64,000 bases of DNA from Strongyloides papillosus (Eukaryota > Nematoda > Chromadorea > Rhabditida > Strongyloididae). The position numbers and the translations under genes were made by a program. The notes under the pieces are model-generated. The model did no database searches, was not told the origin of the DNA, and saw only the letters and a program-made list of their open reading frames with translations. Where the stretch lies: NCBI GenBank assembly GCA_005656395.1, contig SRSI01000069.1:310001-374000 (forward strand). Direction: 5' to 3'. Position 1 is the stretch's first letter, and each line of letters starts with the position of its first letter. This document shows, one piece after another, positions 45,701 to 55,514 of this stretch.

Positions 45701-46842
45701 ATTAAAAATTTGTCTTTAAACGTTATTTTGTACTTTTTTTTAAATAATCATCCTTCAAAGTCTCTTAGTAATTAATACTTCTCTTTTAATTAATAAATAA
45801 TTGTTTATTTACTTAGATATACTATAAATAAACAAATAAACTAATTTTATAACGGTAATTGGAATGGCGTCTCTGTAACATTTCACCCCCACGCGAAAAT
45901 TTGTTTACTCCCATTTTTGGGTGTTTACACTTAACATTTTTGAAATATTATTTTAAAAATGAAATCAGCGCATAAAATTCTCTATACACACCAATTTTTA
46001 GAAAGTAAGGGGAAGTTTGAAATTTTGGTGAAAAAATTGTGCAGGTTGCTAAACATGTAACCAAAAAAGACAATCATATTATTTATAGAGGTGAAAATCC
46101 AAATGGAAAGTTTGTTTGTACTTATAAGATTTCTCATGGACAAATTAATTTAACCCAAAACTACTACACTTTAAAAAATGAAACTCTTCCTCCTGTTATA
46201 TATTCTAATGATCAATTAACCTTTAATCCAAATTGTTCCAAGAAAGAAAAACATTCCATTGATCTCAAAACTATTATATTTAATGATAAAAGTATGGATG
46301 TTGGAGATATCAGTAAAGTGGAATCAAACTCAGTAGAAAATTTTAAATTGACAAAAGATTTTGTTATGTATGATGTTGAAAACCCAGTTGGAGAATTTGT
46401 TTGTGTTTATAACATTTCAATTGGAACTTTTAAAAAATCGCAAAAATATGTATCTATCCAAAGTGAAACTCTCCCAATTGTTAAATATTACTATAACGAA
46501 TTAGGCTACGATCCAAACTGTACATTGTACCCAAACAATTTTACCACTCTTAAAGCTGTCACATTTGGAGTTGAACGAATAAAAGTTAGAAATCTTCGAC
46601 AGGAAAAAGATTATACGAGAAGAATATTTAAGATGGAAAAGGGATTTGTCAAAGTTATGTCTGGAGATTCAGGAACCTTAACTTGTCTTTATGCACTGCC
46701 GATTGGAGAAATTTCAATGTCACAAACGTTTGAGGCTATAATTAAAAATAATGGACATAATTTATCATTCAAGGTTGGAATTTCGCTTATCATAATTTTG
46801 AACTCTATAATTATTAAGAATTTACTTATCGTATCAATATAA
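42720..46842 (+). CDS. Secreted/membrane repeat glycoprotein, split by a hAT-like insertion
   Basis: The left part (42720-44762) encodes 680 residues. It starts with a signal peptide (MEKQLKVLWILAVYSIHLSS), followed by a unique region to about residue 345. Then come repeats of about 90-100 residues, each with an NCS/NCT sequon cysteine near its start (LGFNANCS, LSFKANCS, PYFKANCS, LYFFPNCS, LTFNPNCS, LGYDPNCT) and a second cysteine in NPxGxxxCxYxxSxG. Six repeats can be counted, and the fourth is cut by the insertion at 44760-46051. The tail FKVGISLIIILNSIIIKNLL is a membrane or GPI-type anchor. If the insertion is removed, or spliced from 44757 to 46044, the frame continues (679 + 265 codons, 944 aa). 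Unspliced, it ends at TAG 44760-44762 without the anchor. I do not recognise the family; paired cysteines suggest small beta-sandwich modules on the cell or cuticle surface. Confidence 0.78.
44760..46051. mobile_element. hAT-like nonautonomous element (1292 bp) inside the gene
   Basis: The 16-bp termini TAGCAACCTGCACAAT / ATTGTGCAGGTTGCTA are perfect inverted repeats. AACATGTA is duplicated exactly on both sides (44752-44759 and 46052-46059). An 8-bp duplication and a TAG start fit the hAT superfamily, although P or Merlin types are not excluded. No transposase is present. The body is mostly a 188-bp tandem array. Confidence 0.88.
44990..45720 (+). repeat. 188-bp tandem repeats within the hAT-like element
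   Basis: TTGGCTATCAAATGAGACAT occurs at 45050, 45238 and 45426, and a diverged TTGGCTACAAAATGAGCCAT at 45614, a constant 188-bp spacing. Each unit also contains ATGTGTCGACAATTTAGGG and a TTTTACGAAAAAAA run. Three good copies and one diverged copy are present. Confidence 0.92.
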
Positions 46843-47444
46843 TTTAATTAATATTTGAGTATCTTTTAGAAAGTGTTAATCCAATAAAATTATTCGTTAT
46901 TCTTTCAATATTTATTTTCAACTTAAAAATTACATTTATATTATTTATAAGCAGGAAATTACTTTACTTAAGATTAAAACGTTAAACAAAACAATATGCA
47001 ATAATTATCATTAATTATATCTATTGACTTATCTCCCACCTCACTTGACAACGTTGCTTCTTTGATTTCACAGTTTTTTTAATAATTCATATTCTCACTT
47101 CTTTTGACCATGTTTCACTACAGCCACTCCTTTATGGGTGCACTTCTTCATCCACAGCTTTGAATCCGTTATTGCAGTTCTTCGCCTAAATTGGAATCCA
47201 TCATATTTTTGGCACACTCAAATACACGTACTGTTAAAGACACTCTTAGATTAGCAGATCTAAGGTTAGTCAAACTAGAAACCTAAGTTAAAAGTAATAC
47301 TTAGAAGAGTCCCTAAATTGTACCAAATTCACTATTGAAGTTCGTCCGCCACAACAAATGATCAAGAAAAAAAAATTTAACTAGATGATTGGGATCCCAA
47401 TTGAAAATTAGACTAGTAATAATGTTTGTTAATTAGGGTTTTGC
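46843..47444. other. Spacer downstream of the repeat-protein gene
   Basis: No gene is seen. A somewhat less AT-rich stretch at about 47030-47270 has no convincing frame. Confidence 0.5.
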
Positions 47445-48255
47445 AGATGATTAAACTTTCTTTTACAAAACCACTTTTTGTTGTATAATGAAGGAGTTCT
47501 TTCTTCGCTTTTTGTTTGTTTATAATTCTTATGCCACTTCGTTATACCTTATAGATGCCAAAATGTTTGGTTGAGCATTGGATATTTAAAAAGGCATTCT
47601 TGGAATTTGCGAGTATTCTTGGTATTTTAATTTACTAACGTTTTTGCATCCTTTTTAGTTATTACCTTGAGAAAGTAGCATTGTTTATAAAATTCTTTAA
47701 AATCGCAAAATAAAATTTTTCTAGCTTGTGGAAAACTTTAGTTAATTGTACTTGTATAGTGGATTTTTAATACTTATGAACATAAAAAGTTGTTACTTAA
47801 TGTTTAGAAATTTCTATTCCTGGATACAGAAAAATTAATTTGTTGGACACAAAAATGAACCTCTGGAAATGTCATGAAATAAACTATTAAGTTTTATAAT
47901 CAAAGTATATACTTAAATTTGCCCTTTTTCTAAGGATATGTCACTGTTTTATACTGTCCGTTTGGTTATTTAATGGAAATAATTCTAAGTTATATAAATT
48001 GTAACCATAAAAACAATATACTGAAAAATTATCTTTGACCGATTACAAAAATGATATATTCATTTTTTAAATTTTAGCATAAAATTTACAATTAAATAAA
48101 TATTGTTCAAAATTTGATTGAAGTGTAAAATAATTAAGCTATAATTTACTGGAACATGAGTGAAGTTTCAATTTATATCTACTTATTTTCACATGTACTG
48201 GTACATTTTTTATTAATATAATTAGTCTTTACATAAGAAACATTATTTTTATACA
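47445..48255 (+). repeat. Second copy of the 41860-42719 upstream region
   Basis: It is collinear with the region in front of the repeat-protein gene, with many substitutions. It leads directly into the truncated paralogue at 48256. Confidence 0.75.
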
Positions 48256-48342
48256 ATGAATAAAATATTCAAACTTTTTTGGATCTTGGCTGTGTGTTTT
48301 TTAAAAAATCAAAGTTACATTATTATTCCTTTACTTATTTAA
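48256..48342 (+). pseudogene. Truncated paralogue of the repeat-protein gene (start and signal peptide only)
   Basis: The start MNKIFKLFWILAVCFL matches MEKQLKVLWILAV of the gene at 42720. Similarity ends at the end of the signal peptide, and the frame stops after 28 codons at TAA 48340-48342. The duplicated upstream region precedes it. It is probably a 5' fragment left by tandem duplication and deletion. Confidence 0.7.
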
Positions 48343-48693
48343 ATATTTTAAAAATTTTAACCACTTTGAACATTTTATAGCGAATGTAAATAATCATATG
48401 ATAATGATAATGGATATACTCTAAGAAAATTTTTACCAACAAAAATAATATCTATAAATTATTAAATACAAAATTAAATGATATCATAAAACCATGATGT
48501 TATCATCTAAATAAAATTTCTAAATTTTTGACGTTTTATTCATGTCATCATGTTTGGAAATAGTAATAGTAACATCCAATTGGGGATGTAATAAAGTTTA
48601 AAATCTAATTTTTGCGCTTTCATATTTATCCTTCTCCTTTACATCATATTTCTTTCTATCATTGGAACCAACCATAACTTGAAAATCACCATT
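48343..48693. other. AT-rich spacer
   Basis: There is no recognisable remainder of the paralogue and no other gene. Confidence 0.5.
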
Positions 48694-48762
48694 CCCAGTG
48701 CACGGTAAACGAATTGTCATGTACAACTCTGTATAAGATGACCTCATTTACCATGCACTGGG
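48694..48762. mobile_element. Very short palindromic MITE-like hairpin (69 bp)
   Basis: CCCAGTGCACGGTAAACGA and the complement of CCCAGTGCATGGTAAATGA bound a small loop. It lies 70 bp beyond the stop codon of the nicotinamidase gene and could also form a strong RNA hairpin in its 3' region. Confidence 0.55.
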
Positions 48763-48833
48763 TTTAAACAAAAATTTATTAATGTGAAAACAGAAAACAA
48801 TAAACTTTCTAATTTAAATCTCTATCATGTACT

Positions 48834-49568
48834 TCATATTTCCTTTGACGTAATCTCAATAACACCATGTCTTTTCATTTCATCTTTTGCCTTTATCATA
48901 TCATCAAAATTTAAACCTCTAGTACAATCCGTAATAAAATATGTTTTAAAACCAAGATCAGAGGCATCATTAGCAGTTGATGAGACACAATACTCAAGTG
49001 AAACACCACAGACGAAAACACTTTCAATATTAATTTCTTTTAACTTATCTTCAAGTTCAGTTTTATTTATTTTATGGTTATCAAAAAATCCAGAATATGA
49101 ATCATAATATGTATTAGTTCCTTTCTTTACAACAATTGAATTTTCTGGTACAATAATATCTTTGTATATCTCAGCTCCAGGAGTGTTACGTATGCAATGT
49201 TTTGGAAAAACTACTTGTTTACATTCAAATGGTTTTATAAATAAAACATCGTCAAAACATTTAGAATTTGTACAGCTATCTGATAATGATCTATCTAAAT
49301 CGTGGATGTTATCATAGAATGAAATGTGATTTGTTGGATGCCAATCTTTTGTGAAAACTATTAGATCAAAAATGTTACTTTTTATTAGTTCATTTAATGG
49401 TTCCACTATTTCTAAAGGATCTTCATGAGCTGGGCCATTCTTAAATTAGTTACAAAAAGAATATTAGTTAAAATTTCTTTATCTAACCTTTATACACAAA
49501 GATCCAATTAAAAAATCATTCTGCATATCAACAACAATCAAAGCACGCTTCTTACCATTATCCTCCAT
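48834..49568 (-). CDS. Nicotinamidase (isochorismatase-fold), two exons (228 aa)
   Basis: Exon 1 is 49568-49488, the intron 49487-49440 (48 bp, GTTAGA...TTTAAG) and exon 2 49439-48834. The joined protein opens with LIVVDMQNDFLIGSLCIK, whose Asp is the first member of the catalytic triad. Metal-binding residues are in FTKDWHPTNHISF and the FPKHC region. The catalytic Lys is in IVVKKGT and the nucleophile Cys in CGVSLEYCVSSTANDA. The family hydrolyses nicotinamide to nicotinate plus ammonia, feeding NAD salvage; the nematode counterparts are the pnc-1/pnc-2 type enzymes. Its length is close to microbial and animal single-domain enzymes, shorter than long secreted forms, and no signal peptide is seen, so it is probably cytosolic. 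All key residues are present. Confidence 0.9.
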
Positions 49569-50398
49569 ATTAAAAAAAAGTTATTTTTCAAGTGAAAACA
49601 AATAAATTATATAAATTTCCAAGTATAATAGTTAAAATAATTCTTCTATAAAACATTTAAATATATCTATAAAAATAAATGCAAAGAATATTAAAAAAGG
49701 TTGTTTAAACAATTTCTTAACAATATTCCTACAACTTAAATACACATAAAAAAATTTAATACCAACCTTAGGTTAAATGAAACTTTTAAATACAAATATT
49801 CTAAATCCAATATTTTTTTCTTATAACGAAATATTGAGAATAAACTTTTATAATATCATGAAAAATTATGTTTTCATATGTTATTATTTGTGTTAGAGGG
49901 AACTTTTCATTTTCCATTTTTTACCTAGGTTGTTGTTTCATAAAAAAAATATTATTTGTTGGTAAAGTTGAGAAGGGAAATATTCTTAATAAAAAATATA
50001 TAAAAACTATTTGTTTGTTATTTTTACTTTACTTGATATTATAAATTTTCATTTAAGATTTACTTAATAAGATATGAAAATAAAACTGAATTTTTAAGAT
50101 TTAAGGAATAGCTTATATTCAAAATGAAGGGAAATATTTATATCCTCAATATAAGGATAAATATTAAAAGTTAATTAGAAATAAAGCAATACTAAATTCC
50201 AAGGAAAGTTACAGCATATATAAAAGTCAGCGAAATTAATTTTTTACAAAAAACTAAATTATAAAGATTTTTATACCATAAATAAAATGAAAAAAGATTA
50301 TCTATTTAATAATAATCATTGTCATCTACTCCATAAAATAATATTAGTAACTAGCTAATAAAATAATATTTTAATTTGATGTAATTTCGTTTTGGGAA
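49569..50398. other. AT-rich spacer, probable promoter of the nicotinamidase gene
   Basis: I see no gene, RNA or repeat up to the LTR element. Confidence 0.55.
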
Positions 50399-50603
50399 TG
50401 TTATAAATTACTAAACAATTTCAACGTAAATTTATTTGTAAATTATAAAACTAAAAAATATACAATAAAACATTATAAAAAGGAGCCACTTACCCCAACT
50501 CCACTTGGGTTTATTATGACTATTTTATTGAAACAATCTTATTTATATAGTTTTAATTTTGATTACATTTAAGTTTGATACATTACGCGTGTAATGTATA
50601 ACA
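50399..50603 (-). repeat. 3' LTR (205 bp) of the 50-kb element
   Basis: It matches 55514-55719 apart from one A fewer in an A run near 50480. The bases just inside it, read in the coding direction, are CCTTCTCCCCCAG, pyrimidine-rich where a purine tract is normally expected. Confidence 0.95.
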
Positions 50604-50639
50604 CTGGGGGAGAAGGCCAAAATATATTATATTACAGCT

Positions 50640-53600
50640 TCACATAGGCAAATAAGTTTTCCAATTTTTCGGCATCTCCTTCTTATTCATTTTATACCCC
50701 TTATCAATTAGTATTTTCATTAGTTTCTCAGCACTTTCAACATTTCCTTTAGCCAATGTATCAACAATTTTATTAAAAGTAGATTGTTTCGACGCGAAAT
50801 GTCTTCCTTCATATTTAAAACCACCAGTTTTTGCCATATTCATCATGGTTGATATGACATTCCACAGATCATTTTGTGGTTGTTTTTTATTTTGTACCAA
50901 TTGTTTTAGTTTTTCACTTTCAGAGAAACTCAAAGCATATGTGTTATCACTACATATTATTGCATTTTTCCTTCCATGTTCTCCAAGGATTAGACATAAT
51001 AATATCCCCCCGACCTCATATCTCGGTGAGCTTAAACGACCTTTAAGGAAACTTGTTTCAGAATAATAGTTAATCTGTTTCTTGTCATTAAAAACTTCTA
51101 AAATACCAACCCCTGGTACATTAATATGTTTACTTGATGGATCATTTGTAGCACTCCCATCTACAAAATATACAGTTTTATCATTATGTTGGTCAAGAAA
51201 AGCAAAGATATCCTCATTTGAAACAAGAGTTTGATTTTGTAGATTCTCCATATCTACATTATCCGTCTCCTCTATAGTTTTCCCATCTAATATTTCATTA
51301 ATATCACCATGATTCTCGGTAATTTCCTCCGCAATAATATTATTTGGTGCCTTGTCACTCTCACCAATTTTTAAATCATTCAGGAAATTATCGTCGTCAA
51401 TAACATTATTAAAATTCTCTGATTCTATTTCATTTGATAAATTTTCATGAATTTCAGCATTTTCATTAGAATCAGTATTAAAATTTACATTTGACTCATC
51501 ACATGACGATTTATTATTTTTACTATTCATTTGTAAAGTTAATTCATCATTATCCCACATTAAAGTATTTTCTGCCAAGTCAAAATGTGCTCCATCCTCG
51601 TCATGTACATTCTTGGGATCAGAGAAATTCACTAACATACTTTTATTATCCCATTTACCATTGATAAAAAATGTGTCATCTAATTTATATTCATTAGAAT
51701 CATAATTTCCAATATCCTCTATTTGTTGCGATGAAGGGATTCCTGTATGACAAAAATCTTTTGATACAAAGAAAGAATCTTCATCCGTTTCAATGTGGTA
51801 TATCCGATTTCCTACCTCAGCGATACATAAACCTAAAGTAAATTTTCTATCTAATTTACCCTTCCTTTTGAAATATATGTAATGTGGTACTGGTACTTTC
51901 TTATAAACATTTGGAACAAATGAAGTTTCGTCCTCCTCCCCACAATAGTATTGTCTAATTTTATCAATATTCATAGCGGTGGTAGCTTTTTTTATACTCT
52001 CACACATTGAATAATTTTGGTCTAAGAATTTCTCAATCAGTCTTCTCAAAGTTTGGTTAGCCCTTTCTACTTTTCCATTACTCTGTGAGTGATACCTTGG
52101 ACTCGTTATCAATAAACAATTATGACTCATTAAATATTCAACCATCTCGTTACTGACCAGCTCAGGTGCATTATCGACAACAATAAACTGATATGGACAA
52201 TCTTTAAATACACTTTCTAAACATCCAATCACATCGGCAGTTTTTCTGGTTTTCATCAAAAAGGAATGTATAAACCCAGTTTTAGCATCCACTAAATTGA
52301 AAATTGTTGCTGAATTAATGAACATGAAATCACAATGTCCACGTGTTCTAGCACAACTTGGAATTACCCATTTAGTACATTTAGCCGGAGGTAATCGTTT
52401 GTATTCAACACATTGCAAACAATTATTACAAACTCTCGTGCATATGGTACTCAAACCTATACAATAAATTCTCTCACTCAGATATTTGTACAGCTTAGTT
52501 CTACCAGGATGAAAAGCAGCATGATGTGCAGTAGCAGCCTTCTTTGCTGTCTCTTCCGAAACTATTATTCTTTGATCAATCGCAAGACAATTCATTATCA
52601 TTGTAACAAGTCCAATACGGTCTGCTAAAAACTTTGGCAGCCTAGAAAAGTTTGAATCAGTTGGATCTTCAATATACTTATTTATAGACTGACAAACTGG
52701 ATCACAATTTTGAAAATTTTTAACTTCTTGCATATCAAGCAAGATATTCATTTTTCCCTCAGGGTGTTGAGTGATTTTCACCATTTTTAATTTCACACCA
52801 GTAATATGTGTAATTTTAGCATTCGAATAGATAATCGGAGCGGCAAATCTTTGAATTCTATTTGAATATTCTAAACAAGCATCACTAGTAAGAATTGATT
52901 GAATTACTTTATTGTACGTAATAACACATGGCATTCTCGCATAATCTTTCCATTTGGATAAGTATTCAGATAGAGACAATAACTCTTTCTCTATCAGATT
53001 ATATGAAATTTCAGGTCCTTTCAACTGACGCATGTATATATCAAACAACCGTTTATTTTCATCCTTGATTATATTATCAACATAGAAGAAAGTTTCAATT
53101 CTAATACAATTATCTTCATGACTATGTGTACAATACAACATTTCATCAATAGAAGGAATCTTAAATTCATGATACACCTTCATCGCTTCTATTAATTTAC
53201 ACCAAGCTGCTTCTTTCACATCATTCCAATCATAATTTTCACTCTTAGGATATAAATTTTTCACAATCATTGAAAATTTTGGAATATGGCGAGCAACAAA
53301 ATTTAATTTTCCAAGCACACGTTGCATTTGAACTCTCGTAGCCGGTCTTTCAAGTTTCTCAAACTCGTCTACCTTGTCTTGTGCAATAGATATGGATTCC
53401 ATTGATAAAGAAAATCCTAGAAACTCAGTTTTTTCAATGAAAAACTTACTCTTTTTTAAATTTAATTTTAACCTCAAATGATACGCCATTTTCATAAACA
53501 TGATAAGATTTTTTTCTTGCTCCTGTTTATTACCATAGAATATAATATCATCAATATATTGAATAAATTTATCAATATTCCAAAGTTTCATATGGCGATT

Positions 53601-55514
53601 CAGAGTTGTGTGAAATATATAACTCGAAGAAGTCCATCCAAATTGTAAACGTGAACTTCCAAAACAACCCAAAGGACAAACAGTATTAGCCAATATTCTC
53701 TGACTATCTTTAACTTTAAATAATTTAAATGCCGAAGCAAGATCAATTTGACTAATAACATTGGAATTGCTACTTGAAGATTTCAATAATAATTGGATAT
53801 CTCTAATACTACTCAATTCTAATTCGGTTTCAATCATCATCACATTTTGTTTTCTTGAATCCACACACACTCTATTATCTGAAGTGATAGTAATAGGTGA
53901 ACAGTGAATAGGATTCTTAACTGAATATGTATGACCAAGTAAGATTTGTTTATTCAATTCTTTTCCCAGAACTTCTAACTGAGATTGGTTAAGTTTATAT
54001 GGCTGTTGTATTATTGGTTCAAATCCTTCTTTCAATGGAATTTCTATCTCAACAGCGGGTTCAACTTGTACCTCATTAAATATGTCCTCATTTTCTATAA
54101 TAACTCTATGAAGTGAAGGAGCACATTCTTCTAGATAGTTTAACATTTTCAAATTCTCTTGTCTTTCACCCATTATTTCATCAACCTTCTCGTTGATATT
54201 TATGTGAAGCTGTCTAGCATTCATATTTGTAATAGTTGGTTCACCTTCCTGCAACAAAATAAAATTCAGCTCACATCTCTTCATGGTTTCAAGACAAAGC
54301 ACTTTAAGTTTCACGTAACCTAGACAAGGAATAATCGTCTCATCAGCAAGTTTAACCATATGATTTGAAGATTGTATTTCATACTCATAAGATTCTAAAT
54401 TTTCCAACCACGATATAGGTAACATCGGGCTTTCAGCACCTCCATCCACCATAACAGATAATGCATTATTCGATATCATCAAGACAGTTCTAATCGTTGG
54501 AGATTGTTGATAAGTATTTGGTATTTTTAAAATTTTTTGATTGATTATCTTAGATATAATTTGCTCTTGTTTTCTATTTGGACACCTTGAAGCATAATGA
54601 TTTGGATCACCACAAACATAGCAAAATATTGTTTTACCACCTTGTCGATTTTCCTGATTGTTAACCACAGGTTCCCTAGCATTCGGTTGAAAAACTTCAG
54701 CCGATCTTGAATAACGTTCATCATTCTTCTTAGTGTCATTCATACTATCATGCTTTCTCTCATTGTACATGTTGACAATATTTGTCACATAATCATCTCT
54801 TCTTTGATTTTGATTTCCCCTATACAACTTATCATCATGATTATTAAATGCTCTACCATCAATACCACTCCTTTTGTCGTTATAACTATCTACTGCGTTA
54901 TACCTAGTAGTGTTATTTGACGTAAAGCGGCTATTTGTAACACGATTCATTCCACCATTACCTCTAGTTGTACCATTTACATTGTAACCAGGATTAGATT
55001 GTTTCAAAAAATGATTATTGATTGTCATTCTTTTTAAGTATGTCTCCCACATCTCACATACAATCGTAGGATTCAATTGATATTCATCTGCTAAATCAGC
55101 ACATATCGGTTTTGGTATCTCATTCAATAACTTAGCAAGTATAAATGCATCTTCTGGCAACATGTCATGAATATTACTGATTCTTACCACCATTAATTTC
55201 AATCTGGCTAGATATCCCATAGGTGATTCTGAAATTCCTCTCTTCAGATCAAGAATATCCATCAATTTATTGATTTCAGTTTTGTTTGCTTTTCTTTCAA
55301 ATTTCATACAGAAGCTCTCAATTTCTTCTTCAGTTATATCTTCCAGGTTTCCCTCATACATGCTATAGAAGGTAGTTCTTAACTCAGCAGGTTGATTACG
55401 CAAAAAAAATTGAGTCAATGAAATCCCTGGATCAGCATTAACATAAAATTCCCTCTTCATATACTCGAAGTATGGCATGATGCCTTCATAAGTTGTCACC
55501 GGTTGAGCCCCCAT
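50640..55514 (-). CDS. Gag-Pol polyprotein with degenerate RNase H and a second RNase H after integrase
   Basis: The protein has 1624 residues. Gag ends in a CCHC knuckle CYVCGDPNHYASRC (about 296-309). Protease has VMVDGGAESPML (about 353). RT has QIDLASAF, LQFGWTSSS and YIDDIIFYG (about 655). The next segment (about 780-905) aligns with Ty3 RNase H around YNLIEKELLSLSEYLSKW, but the usual TDAS, TDH and ADALSR acids are missing. Integrase has HHAAFHPGR...CNNC (about 991-1037) and D-D-E in HCDFMF or LVDAKTG, VVDNAPEL (1113) and KVERANQTL (1149). After an acidic linker (about 1230-1440) comes a second RNase H with D-E-D-D in YFVDGSATND (1450), RYEVGG (1500), CSDNTYAL (1520) and KIVDTLAKG (1586). 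The RNA strand is presumably degraded by this C-terminal domain. Intact and single-frame. Confidence 0.92.
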   Translation of the reverse strand: MGAQPVTTYEGIMPYFEYMKREFYVNADPGISLTQFFLRNQPAELRTTFYSMYEGNLEDITEEEIESFCMKFERKANKTEINKLMDILDLKRGISESPMGYLARLKLMVVRISNIHDMLPEDAFILAKLLNEIPKPICADLADEYQLNPTIVCEMWETYLKRMTINNHFLKQSNPGYNVNGTTRGNGGMNRVTNSRFTSNNTTRYNAVDSYNDKRSGIDGRAFNNHDDKLYRGNQNQRRDDYVTNIVNMYNERKHDSMNDTKKNDERYSRSAEVFQPNAREPVVNNQENRQGGKTIFCYVCGDPNHYASRCPNRKQEQIISKIINQKILKIPNTYQQSPTIRTVLMISNNALSVMVDGGAESPMLPISWLENLESYEYEIQSSNHMVKLADETIIPCLGYVKLKVLCLETMKRCELNFILLQEGEPTITNMNARQLHININEKVDEIMGERQENLKMLNYLEECAPSLHRVIIENEDIFNEVQVEPAVEIEIPLKEGFEPIIQQPYKLNQSQLEVLGKELNKQILLGHTYSVKNPIHCSPITITSDNRVCVDSRKQNVMMIETELELSSIRDIQLLLKSSSSNSNVISQIDLASAFKLFKVKDSQRILANTVCPLGCFGSSRLQFGWTSSSYIFHTTLNRHMKLWNIDKFIQYIDDIIFYGNKQEQEKNLIMFMKMAYHLRLKLNLKKSKFFIEKTEFLGFSLSMESISIAQDKVDEFEKLERPATRVQMQRVLGKLNFVARHIPKFSMIVKNLYPKSENYDWNDVKEAAWCKLIEAMKVYHEFKIPSIDEMLYCTHSHEDNCIRIETFFYVDNIIKDENKRLFDIYMRQLKGPEISYNLIEKELLSLSEYLSKWKDYARMPCVITYNKVIQSILTSDACLEYSNRIQRFAAPIIYSNAKITHITGVKLKMVKITQHPEGKMNILLDMQEVKNFQNCDPVCQSINKYIEDPTDSNFSRLPKFLADRIGLVTMIMNCLAIDQRIIVSEETAKKAATAHHAAFHPGRTKLYKYLSERIYCIGLSTICTRVCNNCLQCVEYKRLPPAKCTKWVIPSCARTRGHCDFMFINSATIFNLVDAKTGFIHSFLMKTRKTADVIGCLESVFKDCPYQFIVVDNAPELVSNEMVEYLMSHNCLLITSPRYHSQSNGKVERANQTLRRLIEKFLDQNYSMCESIKKATTAMNIDKIRQYYCGEEDETSFVPNVYKKVPVPHYIYFKRKGKLDRKFTLGLCIAEVGNRIYHIETDEDSFFVSKDFCHTGIPSSQQIEDIGNYDSNEYKLDDTFFINGKWDNKSMLVNFSDPKNVHDEDGAHFDLAENTLMWDNDELTLQMNSKNNKSSCDESNVNFNTDSNENAEIHENLSNEIESENFNNVIDDDNFLNDLKIGESDKAPNNIIAEEITENHGDINEILDGKTIEETDNVDMENLQNQTLVSNEDIFAFLDQHNDKTVYFVDGSATNDPSSKHINVPGVGILEVFNDKKQINYYSETSFLKGRLSSPRYEVGGILLCLILGEHGRKNAIICSDNTYALSFSESEKLKQLVQNKKQPQNDLWNVISTMMNMAKTGGFKYEGRHFASKQSTFNKIVDTLAKGNVESAEKLMKILIDKGYKMNKKEMPKNWKTYLPM
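55497..55513 (-). other. Primer-binding site TGGGGGCTCAACCGGTG
   Basis: It abuts the 5' LTR and is identical to 16680-16696. It doubles as codons 1-6 of the polyprotein (MGAQPV). Confidence 0.85.

Noticed and set aside
46843..47444. A gene in the less AT-rich stretch around 47.03-47.27 kb
   Set aside because: No frame of useful length or splice-consistent exon set was found on either strand.
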